DNA of 64,000 bases from Acetivibrio ethanolgignens (GCF_001461035.1 NZ_LNAM01000186.1:37474-101473); one strand, 5' to 3'. Shown: positions 1-8,015, counted from the stretch's first letter. Notes: generated by a model from the sequence alone, not told the origin. Numbers and translations: made by a program.

Positions 1-1
1 T

Positions 2-1042
2 CTGGAGGGAAAAATCCCAACTGGCTTTGAAATGCTGGTAAATAATTTCTCTCTGGGTATTATCGGTGCAATTTTAGCAGGAGTAGGTATGGTAGGTGCT
101 GCTCCATTAGTAGAAGGATTAAACAGTGTTATGGAAGCGTGTGTAGGCTTCTTTGTAGACAGAGGTCTTCTTCCTTTGGCAAGTATCTTTATTGAGCCTG
201 CAAAGGTACTGTTTTTGAATAATGCGATTAATCACGGTATTTTATCTCCACTGGGATTAAAGCAGGCAGAGGAACTTGGAAAATCCATTTTCTTCCTTCT
301 GGAAGCAAATCCTGGATCAGGACTTGGAATTTTACTGGCTTATTGTTTGGCAGGTAAGGGAAATGCAAAGACAACAGCTCCAGGAGCTGTTATTATCCAC
401 TTCCTCGGTGGTATTCATGAGATTTATTTCCCATACATACTGATGAACCCATTGTTAATTTTAGCAGCGATTGCTGGTGGAGCTACAGGAATCTTTGTAC
501 TGGATATGTTTAACGGCGGTCTGGTTGCACCGGCATCTCCTGGAAGTATCATTGCTGTATTAGCTATGACACCAAAGGGTGGATACCTTCCAGTTATTCT
601 TGGAGTAGCAGCGGCCTGTGCCGTATCCTTTGTAGTGGCAATTCCAATCCTTAAGTTTGCAGGAAAGGATGAAGATATTGAAGAGTCCCAGGCAAAGGTA
701 ACCGAGATGAAGAAGCAGTCTAAGGGTGTAAAGGAAGAAGCTGCTGTTACTGTAGAAGCAAAGGATGTAACAAAGATTGTATTTGCCTGTGATGCAGGTA
801 TGGGTTCCAGTGCGATGGGGGCTGCCGTACTTCAGAAAAAGCTTGCTGAGGCAGGACGGAAGGATATTAAGGTGGAGCATGCGTCTGTATCATCAATTCC
901 GGCAGATGCACAGATTGTAGTGACACATCAGGATTTAAAGGAGAGAGCTGCACACTCTAATCCAAAGGCACAGCTGGTGCTGATTAAGAATTTCCTTGCA
1001 GCACCGGAATATGATGAGCTGGTAGTACATCTTACCAAATAA
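2..1042 (+). CDS. mtlA: PTS mannitol transporter subunit IICB, 5'-truncated by window edge
   Basis: This is the C-terminal 346 residues of the membrane permease that imports and phosphorylates mannitol; the reading frame is already open at base 2, so the gene starts outside the window. The visible IIC part has hydrophobic segments and family-typical stretches (GKIPTGFEMLVNNF, GGIHEIYFPYILM). A charged linker follows, then a IIB domain with the phosphocysteine loop ACDAGMGSSAMG (Cys codon 788-790). It ends after IIB with no IIA domain, as usual in Firmicutes, where IIA is a separate protein; that partner is mtlF at 5162. Identification as mannitol-family is firm, but the exact hexitol is inferred. 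Confidence 0.93.
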   Translation: MEGKIPTGFEMLVNNFSLGIIGAILAGVGMVGAAPLVEGLNSVMEACVGFFVDRGLLPLASIFIEPAKVLFLNNAINHGILSPLGLKQAEELGKSIFFLLEANPGSGLGILLAYCLAGKGNAKTTAPGAVIIHFLGGIHEIYFPYILMNPLLILAAIAGGATGIFVLDMFNGGLVAPASPGSIIAVLAMTPKGGYLPVILGVAAACAVSFVVAIPILKFAGKDEDIEESQAKVTEMKKQSKGVKEEAAVTVEAKDVTKIVFACDAGMGSSAMGAAVLQKKLAEAGRKDIKVEHASVSSIPADAQIVVTHQDLKERAAHSNPKAQLVLIKNFLAAPEYDELVVHLTK

Positions 1043-1097
1043 TAGCCGGATGTGAAAAAATATGCTATAATGTAAAAAAGTTTTGCTTTTTTGCCTC

Positions 1098-1136
1098 AAA
1101 TAAGGATGGCAGCCTGCGGGTCTGCCAGCCTTATTT
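1098..1136 (+). terminator. Inverted repeat downstream of mtlA, probable terminator
   Basis: The 15-nt arms 1098-1112 and 1122-1136 pair with one mismatch around a 9-nt loop, 56 bases after the mtlA stop. The last bases of the right arm and the following sequence are T-rich but there is no clean U-tract, so termination may be partial. Confidence 0.55.
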
Positions 1137-1169
1137 GTGCATTTATAAAAGTGCTCAGGGAAGAAACCG

Positions 1170-1416
1170 GGGGAACCGCTTATGGGATTGCAATTCCGAT
1201 GATTTTGAGCTATACCGCAGGAAAACAGGCTGGAGGAGAGATTGGTGCTGTTGCAGGAGCTATGGCAGGAGCGGGGCTCATACGTTTTGAAGAGATGGGC
1301 TCCAGTGCGATGGGAGCGGCTTGCAGAATTTTCTGGAGAAGCAAAGGTTTTAGAGGTTGAAAATCTGACCAGTATGGCAGAGTACGAAAGACTGGCAGAA
1401 CAGTTGGAGGAAAAAA
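1170..1416 (+). pseudogene. Decayed mtlA-like remnant (IIC start joined to IIB end)
   Basis: Between mtlA and mtlR lies coding-looking debris. In one frame (about 1190-1282) it reads IPMILSYTAGKQAGGEIGAV, like the first membrane domain of MtlA proteins (E. coli MtlA has a similar LLIGYTGGKLVGGERG stretch, from memory). This is followed at once by GSSAMGAA, the IIB phosphocysteine loop without its Cys. A frameshift near 1320 then leads to VLEVENLTSMAEYERLAEQL, which resembles the C-terminal end of the IIB domain of the upstream mtlA. The pattern is a second MtlA copy that lost its middle and shifted frame. There is no credible start or ribosome binding site. Its 3' end abuts the mtlR start. 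Confidence 0.6.
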
Positions 1417-3528
1417 ATGGAATTTACACCAAGATTACAGCAGATTCTTAAGATTCTTCTGCGGGAGGAGAATAGTATACCGGTAAAGGCTTTGGCAGAG
1501 CAGTTGGAGGTAAGTAAACGGACTGTACAGCGGGAGCTGGAGTATATAGAGAATCCATTAAAAAAATATGGAATAACCTTCTGCTCCAAGACGGGCAGCG
1601 GTATCTGGCTGGAGGGAAAAAAGGAAAATAAGGAACAGCTTCTTTTAGAGCTTGAGAAAGAGGACAGTCTGGATGTATCGAACCGTTCGGAACGGCGGAA
1701 AAGGCTGACTTTTGAAATTTTAAAGGATAAAACAACGCAGAAGCTGTATTATTACAGTAATCTATTTGGTGTCAGTGAGGCGACGATAAGCAGTGATCTG
1801 GATGCAATAGAGCCGTGGTTTCAGAAATTCAATCTGCGGATACAGAAAAAACAGGGATATGGCATTTCTCTGGAAGGAAGAGAGCGGGATTACCGGCAGG
1901 CTATCTGCACTTTCCTGGATGAAAACGCAGATACGGAGATGATTCGGGAGCTCTATGAAAGCCGCAGTCAGGTAATGCTTCATACCATTTTAAATAAAGA
2001 AAAAAACATATACAGTATACTGGATGAAAAAATCCTCAAACGGGTAGTGTCCTGTATTCTGGGATTGAATGATAAACGTATTCTGAATTTGACAGAAGGC
2101 TCTTATATGGGCTTGATTATACATGTAACGATTGCCATTAACCGAATTTTAAAGCAGGAGATTTTAAAGGAAGAAGAAGGGGGACTTTGTAATCTTCGAA
2201 ATGAGAGTGAATATGAGCTGGCATCTTATATTACTGCTGCATTGGAAAGAGAATTTGAAATTTCAATTCCGGAGATTGAAACGGCTTATATCTGTTTACA
2301 TATTAAAGGTTCTAAGCGGCAGAATGTGGAAATTGATGAGAAGTCCAGAGAACTCATTCAGGAACAAAAGCATCTGATGGAGATTGTAAATCGTATGATT
2401 GATGCTTATGATGAAGAAAACGGATGGCTTTTAAAGCAGGATGAGGAGTTTATCCGGGGATTGTTAGCTCATCTGATGCCAACGATGACCCGGCTTTCTA
2501 ACGGTATGAGAATTAAGAATCCGCTTTTGGAGCAGATAAAGGAGGATTACCCGGAGATATTTAAAAAGTGCCAGGCGGTTGTCCGGGTTTTGGAGGAGGA
2601 GACAAAAACACAGGTACCAGAGGAGGAAACCGGATTTCTGGCTATTCACTTTGGGGCGGCGGTTGTCCGGATGGCTGATGAAAAGGAGAACCGGAGAAAG
2701 GTTTATATCGGTATTGTGTGTGCCAGTGGCATTGGCATATCCCGCCTGATGCTGACCAAAATTATGAAATGCTTTGCAGGGCGGACTGAGCTTACTACTT
2801 ATGGAAAAAATGATGTTACACCATATGTTCTGGAGCAGATGGATTTCTTTATTTCAACAATTCCACTGACCGAAGCGGATGAAAGTGATGTCTTATATGT
2901 GAGCCCGCTTTTGGGAAATGAGGATATGGAAAAGATTGAGAAAAAAATCTGCTATTACGAAAGAACGCCCCAGAGAGAGCGGGAAGAAAATGCCTTTACC
3001 CGGCAATTAGAGCAGATTAATTATGTTGCTATGCAGATAAAAAATCTGATTCGGGATATTACCGCTATTAAAGTGGATAACAACATTGGCTTTGATGAGC
3101 TTTTATTGGCGGTGAGTGAAGGCTTGACGCCATATCATGACCGACAGAGCATGATACAGGAGGATATTCGTCATAGGGAAAGTCTTGGGACACAGGTGTT
3201 TTCTGAGCTTGGCTTTGCCCTTTTACATACCCGGACCAGGGGGGTGCTGCGGCCTAATTTTTCTCTTTGCTTTACAAAGGACAAGGGCGTTTTTGCGAAT
3301 CCGTTTTTTAATGGCATAGGAGCAGTGGTTATTATGCTGCTTCCAGAGGATGAGCATATCCGGGAAAACAGAGAAATACTGGGATATTTAAGCAAGCAGT
3401 TTATTGAAGAACCGGATTTTATGGATATTATACTGAGGGGAGAACTGGAAGAGATAAGGGAAGAGGTATCACGACAGTTGAAGCGGTTTTTTAATTTGTA
3501 TCTGGATAAAATTAAGGTAGAAATTTAA
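1417..3528 (+). CDS. mtlR: MtlR-type PRD/BglG-family transcriptional activator of the mannitol locus
   Basis: This is a 703-residue PTS-controlled activator. Domains in order: N-terminal winged HTH (about 5-60), a second Mga-like HTH (about 80-165), two PRD domains carrying the expected histidines (LIIHVTIAINR and CLHIKG in PRD1, LLAHLMP and AIHFGAA in PRD2), a IIB-like domain with its cysteine in GIVCASGIG (about 430), and a C-terminal IIA-like domain with a histidine in ALLHTRTRG. Known MtlR proteins are switched by HPr- and EII-dependent phosphorylation of these residues. The ATG at 1417 follows GGAGG at a good distance. The length is normal for the family and the gene appears intact. Confidence 0.92.
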   Translation: MEFTPRLQQILKILLREENSIPVKALAEQLEVSKRTVQRELEYIENPLKKYGITFCSKTGSGIWLEGKKENKEQLLLELEKEDSLDVSNRSERRKRLTFEILKDKTTQKLYYYSNLFGVSEATISSDLDAIEPWFQKFNLRIQKKQGYGISLEGRERDYRQAICTFLDENADTEMIRELYESRSQVMLHTILNKEKNIYSILDEKILKRVVSCILGLNDKRILNLTEGSYMGLIIHVTIAINRILKQEILKEEEGGLCNLRNESEYELASYITAALEREFEISIPEIETAYICLHIKGSKRQNVEIDEKSRELIQEQKHLMEIVNRMIDAYDEENGWLLKQDEEFIRGLLAHLMPTMTRLSNGMRIKNPLLEQIKEDYPEIFKKCQAVVRVLEEETKTQVPEEETGFLAIHFGAAVVRMADEKENRRKVYIGIVCASGIGISRLMLTKIMKCFAGRTELTTYGKNDVTPYVLEQMDFFISTIPLTEADESDVLYVSPLLGNEDMEKIEKKICYYERTPQREREENAFTRQLEQINYVAMQIKNLIRDITAIKVDNNIGFDELLLAVSEGLTPYHDRQSMIQEDIRHRESLGTQVFSELGFALLHTRTRGVLRPNFSLCFTKDKGVFANPFFNGIGAVVIMLLPEDEHIRENREILGYLSKQFIEEPDFMDIILRGELEEIREEVSRQLKRFFNLYLDKIKVEI

Positions 3529-3616
3529 TATTTGTAAAAAAAGACTGACAGACGAAAGGCGAGTAGTCATAAAGACAACTTGTGAACCGAGAGTCAAGGC
3601 AAACTGAATAAGGTGA

Positions 3617-3666
3617 GAGTTAGGTCCGATACTTGAGATTTCAAGTATCAGACCTAACTCTTTTTA
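3617..3666 (+). terminator. Strong intrinsic terminator after mtlR
   Basis: A long stem with arms 3617-3636 and 3641-3660 (one internal C/A mismatch) and a 4-nt loop is followed directly by TTTTT. It lies about 90 bases after the mtlR stop and would separate mtlR from mtlF. Confidence 0.88.
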
Positions 3667-3741
3667 GTTTATTTTTTATAAGCTTACAGGAATATCTTAT
3701 AGCAATTTAAGATGGCTTCACAAATGTCCTGCATCTTGTTT

Positions 3742-4017
3742 TTAATATATTAATTTTGTAGAAAAATTTGTAGTATATTCTTTAATTTTATTTTCATCAA
3801 AATAAACATTTGGAATAGATAAATCCTCGGGAGAATCAGAAAATCGATAACACATCTCCGATAAATTGTCTAACCACTTTTCTGAAAAACTTGACAACTC
3901 TTCTTCTTCTGCCATATCTCTATGATATTCAATGAATAAATCACAAAAATCACTTGTAGTGTAGTTACCTTTATTATAATTTATTATTAAATATATTAAT
4001 TTTTCTTTAGAATTCAT
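3742..4017 (-). CDS. Small acidic protein, possible immunity protein
   Basis: This 91-residue acidic protein is rich in aromatic residues (ends TNFSTKLIY) and has no signal peptide or membrane segment. I do not recognise the family. Its size, acidity and position directly downstream of a broken secreted gene that looks like a C-terminal toxin suggest an immunity protein of the colicin-immunity style; this is inference from context only. The ATG at 4017 is preferred over the GTG at 4026 because AGGTGA lies five bases before it. Base composition is much more AT-rich than the flanking mtl genes, which suggests horizontal transfer. Confidence 0.6.
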   Translation of the reverse strand: MNSKEKLIYLIINYNKGNYTTSDFCDLFIEYHRDMAEEEELSSFSEKWLDNLSEMCYRFSDSPEDLSIPNVYFDENKIKEYTTNFSTKLIY

Positions 4018-4031
4018 AACTATCACCTATT

Positions 4032-4561
4032 CTACTTTATTTTTGGTAAGGGACCTAATGCTTTAGAGCCTCTTGGGTCCGGTCGAGACAATCCTTTACT
4101 TATTGCTTGCTTTAAAGTATGTACAGGTACAAACCTATTTGGATTATTCATATGTGTTGCTGTTGCAACAGTAAAATTCAAGCCATCCTGAATTTTAGAA
4201 TATTTATAGGTTTTCATTGCAGCTTTAATAGCTTTTTTACCTTTAGCGGTTTTGGCAAATTTAGCAAAATCATCGGCTTTCAAAAGAACTTTACTACCTC
4301 ACGAAAGTAAGCGGTAGAAGGCAATAACGGTAATAATGCCGCAGTATCTAAAACATCCCAAACTGTTCGTTTTTTGGGTCTACCATCTTCTTCTACATAA
4401 TAGATTGTACCATAAGCTGTTTCATTAGATGATACAATTGTAAATGATATGTTGGAATTTTTAAAAGCCATAGATTCAGCAGCAAAAGCTGGAACGGATA
4501 GGCTAAAAATCATCAATATTGTTAGTATAAGACTTAAAATTTTAGTAGTCAACTTTTTCAT
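4032..4561 (-). pseudogene. Frameshifted secreted toxin-like protein
   Basis: Two overlapping frames belong to one broken gene. The first (4561 down to 4280) has good start signals (GAGGAG then ATG) and a clear signal peptide ending AFAAES; it reads through LDTAALLPLLPSTAYFRE and stops. The second (4283 down to 4032) continues KVLLKADDFAKFAKTAKGKK to RFVPVHTLKQAI and RPDPRGSKAL. Shifting frame by one base near 4290 restores FREGSKVLLKADD, so a single indel (or sequencing error) split it. From memory, LDTAALLPLLPS and the FVPVxTLxxAI...DPxG ending occur in secreted polymorphic-toxin-like proteins of Clostridia. The middle looks shorter than relatives I recall. Confidence 0.62.
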
Positions 4562-4663
4562 AAAAACTCCTCACTTTCTTGTATTAAAGTTTATTTTCTT
4601 TTTACCAGATATAGCAGCTTATAGAACCATCGGAACCACCCCCCCCTTAAAATCAGAACCTCA

Positions 4664-4775
4664 TCAATAATTTTTACTACTGCTTGTAACTGTTCGAGTT
4701 TCACTTTTTCCGTTATGCACTGCTGTTGAAGTTACTATAACTTGATATTTATATCCCTTGGAGATTTTATAGGTT
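4664..4775 (-). pseudogene. C-terminal fragment of a secreted protein
   Basis: On the minus strand a short open stretch reads YETYKISKGYKYQVIVTSTA and ends SETRTVTSSSKNY before a stop at 4664. It has the look of the beta-strand C-terminus of a secreted clostridial protein. Upstream of about 4775 the resemblance stops, because an oppositely oriented fragment begins there. No start codon or ribosome site belongs to it. It is probably the tail of a gene deleted by the rearrangement that built this patchwork. Confidence 0.4.
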
Positions 4776-4956
4776 TCATAAAGGCGAAAAGGCTGAGAAA
4801 TACTCACGCACTGCACCACAGGACATTTGGATTCACTATCGTGACATTGGAATGTTAAGCGATGTGAAGAAAGAGTTTGATATTGAGTCACCCGAGGAAA
4901 TGTATGGTACTTGTGGAGTGCTTGCATGGGATGACGGCTTACAGCCTGCAATTTAA
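4771..4956 (+). pseudogene. C-terminal fragment of an unknown, probably mobile-element-borne protein
   Basis: A plus-strand frame that opens only after a stop at 4738-4740 reads KAEKYSRTAPQDIWIHYRDI and ends CGVLAWDDGLQPAI at 4954-4956. The sequence has strong protein character but no start, so it is a truncated 3' end. I do not recognise the family with certainty; the style recalls accessory proteins of clostridial conjugative elements. A GC-rich hairpin directly follows the stop, as expected for a natural gene end, which supports this being a real old 3' terminus. Confidence 0.42.
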
Positions 4957-4965
4957 GACAGCAAA

Positions 4966-4991
4966 AGGCGGACAGCCAAAACTGTCCGCCT
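4966..4991 (+). terminator. GC-rich hairpin after the 4771-4956 fragment
   Basis: The perfect 10-bp arms 4966-4975 and 4982-4991 enclose a 6-nt loop, ten bases after the stop. No U-tract follows, so it may act as a weak or factor-assisted terminator. Confidence 0.5.
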
Positions 4992-5006
4992 CATATGCCC
5001 CATAGA

Positions 5007-5064
5007 TTAGGTGGGTTCAAAAATTGTCCTTGTGAACACTCGCCTAAAGCTGCCTTCTTTTTTT
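5007..5064 (+). terminator. Imperfect hairpin followed by a T-run
   Basis: TTAGGTG (5007-5013) and CGCCTAA (5041-5047), with an inner GTTCA/TGAAC pair, form an imperfect stem. Seven T residues occur at 5058-5064. The gap between stem and T-run makes this a weak call. Confidence 0.3.
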
Positions 5065-5110
5065 ACAAATTTGTCACTATCTGATAGAGCCAAATACCCT
5101 TTTGTTTTCG

Positions 5111-5140
5111 TTGAATTTACGGGCTTTCCGCTACTATAAT
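5111..5140 (+). promoter_or_regulatory. Sigma-A promoter of mtlF
   Basis: TTGAAT (5111-5116) and a perfect TATAAT (5135-5140) are separated by 18 bp and end 21 bases before the mtlF start. It gives mtlF its own short leader, independent of mtlA-mtlR. No clear operator repeat is visible. Confidence 0.7.
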
Positions 5141-5161
5141 TAAGTCAAGGAGGAACGAAAT

Positions 5162-5587
5162 ATGGAACTTTTGGAAAAGAAAAATATTCGAATTAACTGC
5201 CAGCCAAAATCGAAAAATGAGGTAATCCAGTCAGTAGGACAGATGCTTTTTGAAAGTGGGTATGTAAAAAAGGATTACATTGCAGCAATGGTGGAAAGAG
5301 AAAAGACCTTTTCTACCAATATAGGTAATGGAATCGCCCTGCCTCATGGTACGGAGAATGCAAAAAGGGAAATTATTTCCTCCGGCATTGCGGTACAGGT
5401 ATTCCCAGAGGGGACAGAATGGGGAGAAGAAAAGGTACAGGTGGTTATCGGAATTGCTGGTGTAGGAGATGCACATCTGGATATTCTGGCACACATTGCA
5501 GAGAAGCTGTCGGACCCATCGGAGGTAGGGTGTCTGGTAAAAAGTGATGAAGAGGGAGTTTACCGGATGCTGACAGGAAAGGAATAA
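5162..5587 (+). CDS. mtlF: PTS mannitol-specific IIA protein
   Basis: This cytoplasmic 141-residue phosphocarrier accepts phosphate from HPr and passes it to the IIB domain of MtlA. The signature IGNGIALPHGTENAK holds the active-site histidine. Length and sequence fit the mannitol/fructose IIA family throughout. The ATG follows AAGGAGG at a good distance. In many Firmicutes mtlF directly follows mtlR; here about 1.6 kb of foreign-looking debris separates them and a near-consensus promoter sits directly upstream. A polyol dehydrogenase follows 105 bases downstream with no terminator between, so the two are probably co-transcribed. Confidence 0.94.
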   Translation: MELLEKKNIRINCQPKSKNEVIQSVGQMLFESGYVKKDYIAAMVEREKTFSTNIGNGIALPHGTENAKREIISSGIAVQVFPEGTEWGEEKVQVVIGIAGVGDAHLDILAHIAEKLSDPSEVGCLVKSDEEGVYRMLTGKE

Positions 5588-5692
5588 AACAGGATTTCCC
5601 ACATAGAGAGATGCGGGAGGTAAAAGAATCAACGTTTCAAAGACCATTCGGGAGCTGGGTGGGGAGAGACTAGGACAAGAAATCAGGAAGGG

Positions 5693-6964
5693 ATGAGAAA
5701 ATTGAAAACAAAAGCAGTTAGAATGTATGGAATGGACGATCTTCGGCTGGAAGAGTTTGACCTTCCAGAAATCAAGGAAGATGAGATTTTAGTTAAGGTA
5801 ATGAGTGATAGTATCTGTATGTCTACCTATAAACTGGTAAAGCAGGGAAAGAAGCATAAAAGGGCACCGCAGAATATCGACACGAATCCAATTATTATCG
5901 GACATGAATTTGCAGGAGATATCGTAGCAGTTGGAAATAAGTGGAGGGATGAGTTTAAGCCGGGTGAAAAGTTTGCTCTGCAGCCAGCCCTGAATTATAA
6001 AGGAAGTCTGGCTTCCCCGGGATATTCCTATGAATTCTTTGGCGGAGCCTGCACCTACTGTGTAATTCCCCATGAGGTTATGGAACTGGGATGCCTTTTG
6101 CATTATGAGGGAGAAAGCTATTTTGAGGCTTCTCTGGGTGAGCCTATGAGCTGTGTTATCGGTGGTTACCACGCAAACTATCATACAAATAAGAGAAACT
6201 ATAATCATGCCATGGGTACAAAGGAAGATGGAAACATCCTGATTCTGGGTGGCTGTGGTCCGATGGGACTGGGAGCTGTAAGCTATGGCCTGCAGTTTGA
6301 GAATAAGCCAAAGAGAATTGTAGTAACTGATGTAAATGATGATAAGCTTGCCAGAGCTAAAGAAGTGATTCCGCCAGCCCTGGGAGAGGAGAGAGGCATT
6401 GAGCTTTTATATGTAAATACAGCAGCGATGGCAGAGCCGGTTGAGGAGCTGATGGCAATTACAGAGGGTCATGGCTATGATGATGTGTTTGTCTATGTTC
6501 CGATTCGTGAGGTGGCTGAGCTGGCAGATAAGGTACTTGCCTTTGACGGTTGTATGAACTTTTTTGCAGGACCTACAGATAACCAGTTCAAGGCAGAAAT
6601 CAACCTCTATAACGCACATTATACAAGCACGCACATTCTGGGAACTACCGGCGGTAATACTGACGATTTAAAAGAGGCTAACCGTCTGGCAGCAGCTGGG
6701 AAAATAGATATTGCAGTTATGGTAACTCATGTTGGAGGTATTGACAGCATTGCAGATGCAACGATGAATCTGCCATCGATTCCGGGAGGCAAAAAGCTGA
6801 CCTATACGCAGTTTGATATGCCATTGACAGCAATTGACGATTTTGAAGAGCTTGGTAAAACAGATCCGCTGTTTCAGAAGCTCGATGAGGCCTGCAAGCG
6901 TCATAAAGGTCTCTGGAACACCGAAGCTGAGAGGATTTTATTCGAGCATTACGGTGTAAAATAA
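5693..6964 (+). CDS. Zinc-dependent polyol-phosphate dehydrogenase (SorE / L-sorbose-1-phosphate reductase type)
   Basis: This 423-residue medium-chain dehydrogenase resembles L-sorbose-1-phosphate reductase more than classical mannitol-1-phosphate 5-dehydrogenase (MtlD). Visible are the zinc-site cysteine in DSICMST (C42), GHEF (H71, E72), a second conserved acidic site in GEPMSC, and a Rossmann motif ILGGCGPMGLG near 183-195. It probably converts the hexitol phosphate delivered by MtlA/MtlF to a ketose phosphate. No MtlD-like gene is seen in the window, though one could lie upstream. ATG at 5693; the preceding GGAAGG is a modest ribosome site. Substrate is inferred from neighbours. Confidence 0.82.
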   Translation: MRKLKTKAVRMYGMDDLRLEEFDLPEIKEDEILVKVMSDSICMSTYKLVKQGKKHKRAPQNIDTNPIIIGHEFAGDIVAVGNKWRDEFKPGEKFALQPALNYKGSLASPGYSYEFFGGACTYCVIPHEVMELGCLLHYEGESYFEASLGEPMSCVIGGYHANYHTNKRNYNHAMGTKEDGNILILGGCGPMGLGAVSYGLQFENKPKRIVVTDVNDDKLARAKEVIPPALGEERGIELLYVNTAAMAEPVEELMAITEGHGYDDVFVYVPIREVAELADKVLAFDGCMNFFAGPTDNQFKAEINLYNAHYTSTHILGTTGGNTDDLKEANRLAAAGKIDIAVMVTHVGGIDSIADATMNLPSIPGGKKLTYTQFDMPLTAIDDFEELGKTDPLFQKLDEACKRHKGLWNTEAERILFEHYGVK

Positions 6965-7021
6965 TATTGGTATCAGCCTCACTTTTTTAGGCAGCAGCAG
7001 GCTTGTAGACAAAACGAGTTT

Positions 7022-7041
7022 TTGCCACAAAATTGCCACAA
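7022..7041 (+). repeat. Tandem short repeat TTGCCACAA
   Basis: Two exact copies of TTGCCACAA (7022-7030 and 7033-7041) lie in the 191-bp gap between the dehydrogenase and the PrsW-like gene. They could be an operator or a recombination scar; nothing else in the gap decides this. Confidence 0.5.
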
Positions 7042-7155
7042 TTTTCATACAATTTTTCGGAGATTTCGGTGATGAATATAAATATAATTGTAACGAAATG
7101 AACTAGGAAGAATACATAGTACTATTTCTATTAATTTTTAAATATTGGAGGCGGT

Positions 7156-7983
7156 ATGAAAAGATTTTTTATTGAAAAAAAGCATATAATTTTGGTTACA
7201 ATAACCCTCGTTTTTTTCTTTGCTGGTGTAAGCTCTCAGTTTATAGATTTAACAAAGAATAATGGTCACGATGATAAATATCCAATATTTTTATTGGCAA
7301 TTTCAATGATAGGATTTTACCTTATCCCTATGGCTTTGGGAATTTATTATCTTAAAAAAAGATGGGAGGTATCAGACAAGCCCCTGGTAATTAGCTGGAT
7401 TTTAGGACTAAGTGCCACTGGGTTTTTAAGTACAATATTCCACATGGCTATCGGCTTTTTCTGGTTAAATATCATACAGGCTCCCCAGGAGTTTCTCAAT
7501 GCCTGGGGAGGCTCTGTATCGGCACCTTTCGCAGAGGAGCTTGCAAAATACCTTGTTGTTTTATTGGTTCTTTATTTCGCTCATGAAAAATCCTTAAAGG
7601 CGACATGGCTAAGTGCCATTATTGTTGGATTGGGCTTTCAGATAATTGAGGATATATCCTATACATCTGTGGCAGTTTTTCAGGAAAATACCTCAGGCTT
7701 TAGTAGTTTGTTTGAAAGAATTGCATATTCATTCGGGACACACTGGGTATTTACCGGGTTATTTGCTTTTGGTATGCTTGTATTAACAAGGAAAAAGCTT
7801 TTGATTCCAAAATGGAAGGGGTGCATTTGGGCCATAAGCTCTATTGCTCTCCATTTCTTATGGAATTCACCTATTGAATTTGACGGCTTTGATACAATAC
7901 TCGGTACTGTCGGCTTACTCTTAATGTATGGCATCTTCAGTGAACTTGATACAGGGAAGGAAGCCTGTGGGATAACAGGCTGA
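7156..7983 (+). CDS. PrsW-family intramembrane metalloprotease
   Basis: A 275-residue protein with about eight hydrophobic segments. It has the hallmark residues of the PrsW family: E127-E128-x-x-K131 (PFAEELAKY), an acidic pair E165-D166 (QIIEDISY), H196 (GTHWVFTG) and H233 (ALHFLWN). PrsW in B. subtilis cleaves a membrane anti-sigma factor at site 1; the substrate here is unknown and no anti-sigma gene is adjacent. The ATG follows GGAGGCGGT. It stands alone between an upstream gap with short repeats and a strong terminator. Membrane location and catalytic residues are seen; protease activity is family knowledge. Confidence 0.85.
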   Translation: MKRFFIEKKHIILVTITLVFFFAGVSSQFIDLTKNNGHDDKYPIFLLAISMIGFYLIPMALGIYYLKKRWEVSDKPLVISWILGLSATGFLSTIFHMAIGFFWLNIIQAPQEFLNAWGGSVSAPFAEELAKYLVVLLVLYFAHEKSLKATWLSAIIVGLGFQIIEDISYTSVAVFQENTSGFSSLFERIAYSFGTHWVFTGLFAFGMLVLTRKKLLIPKWKGCIWAISSIALHFLWNSPIEFDGFDTILGTVGLLLMYGIFSELDTGKEACGITG

Positions 7984-8015
7984 TCTTCTATTGAGAAATG
8001 CTGGCTTTCACCATG

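Noticed and set aside
560..880. Minus-strand ORF inside mtlA
   Set aside because: A shadow of the strongly coding plus frame, with no ribosome site and no recognisable sequence; similar antisense ORFs within other genes were dropped for the same reason.
1091..1360. Open reading frame of 89 codons between mtlA and mtlR as a real gene
   Set aside because: It starts with TTG inside a terminator hairpin, has no ribosome site, and its content is out-of-order mtlA pieces; treated as a pseudogene remnant.
5588..5692. Short frames between mtlF and the dehydrogenase (for example one starting near 5611)
   Set aside because: About 20 codons only, no family resemblance I can defend.
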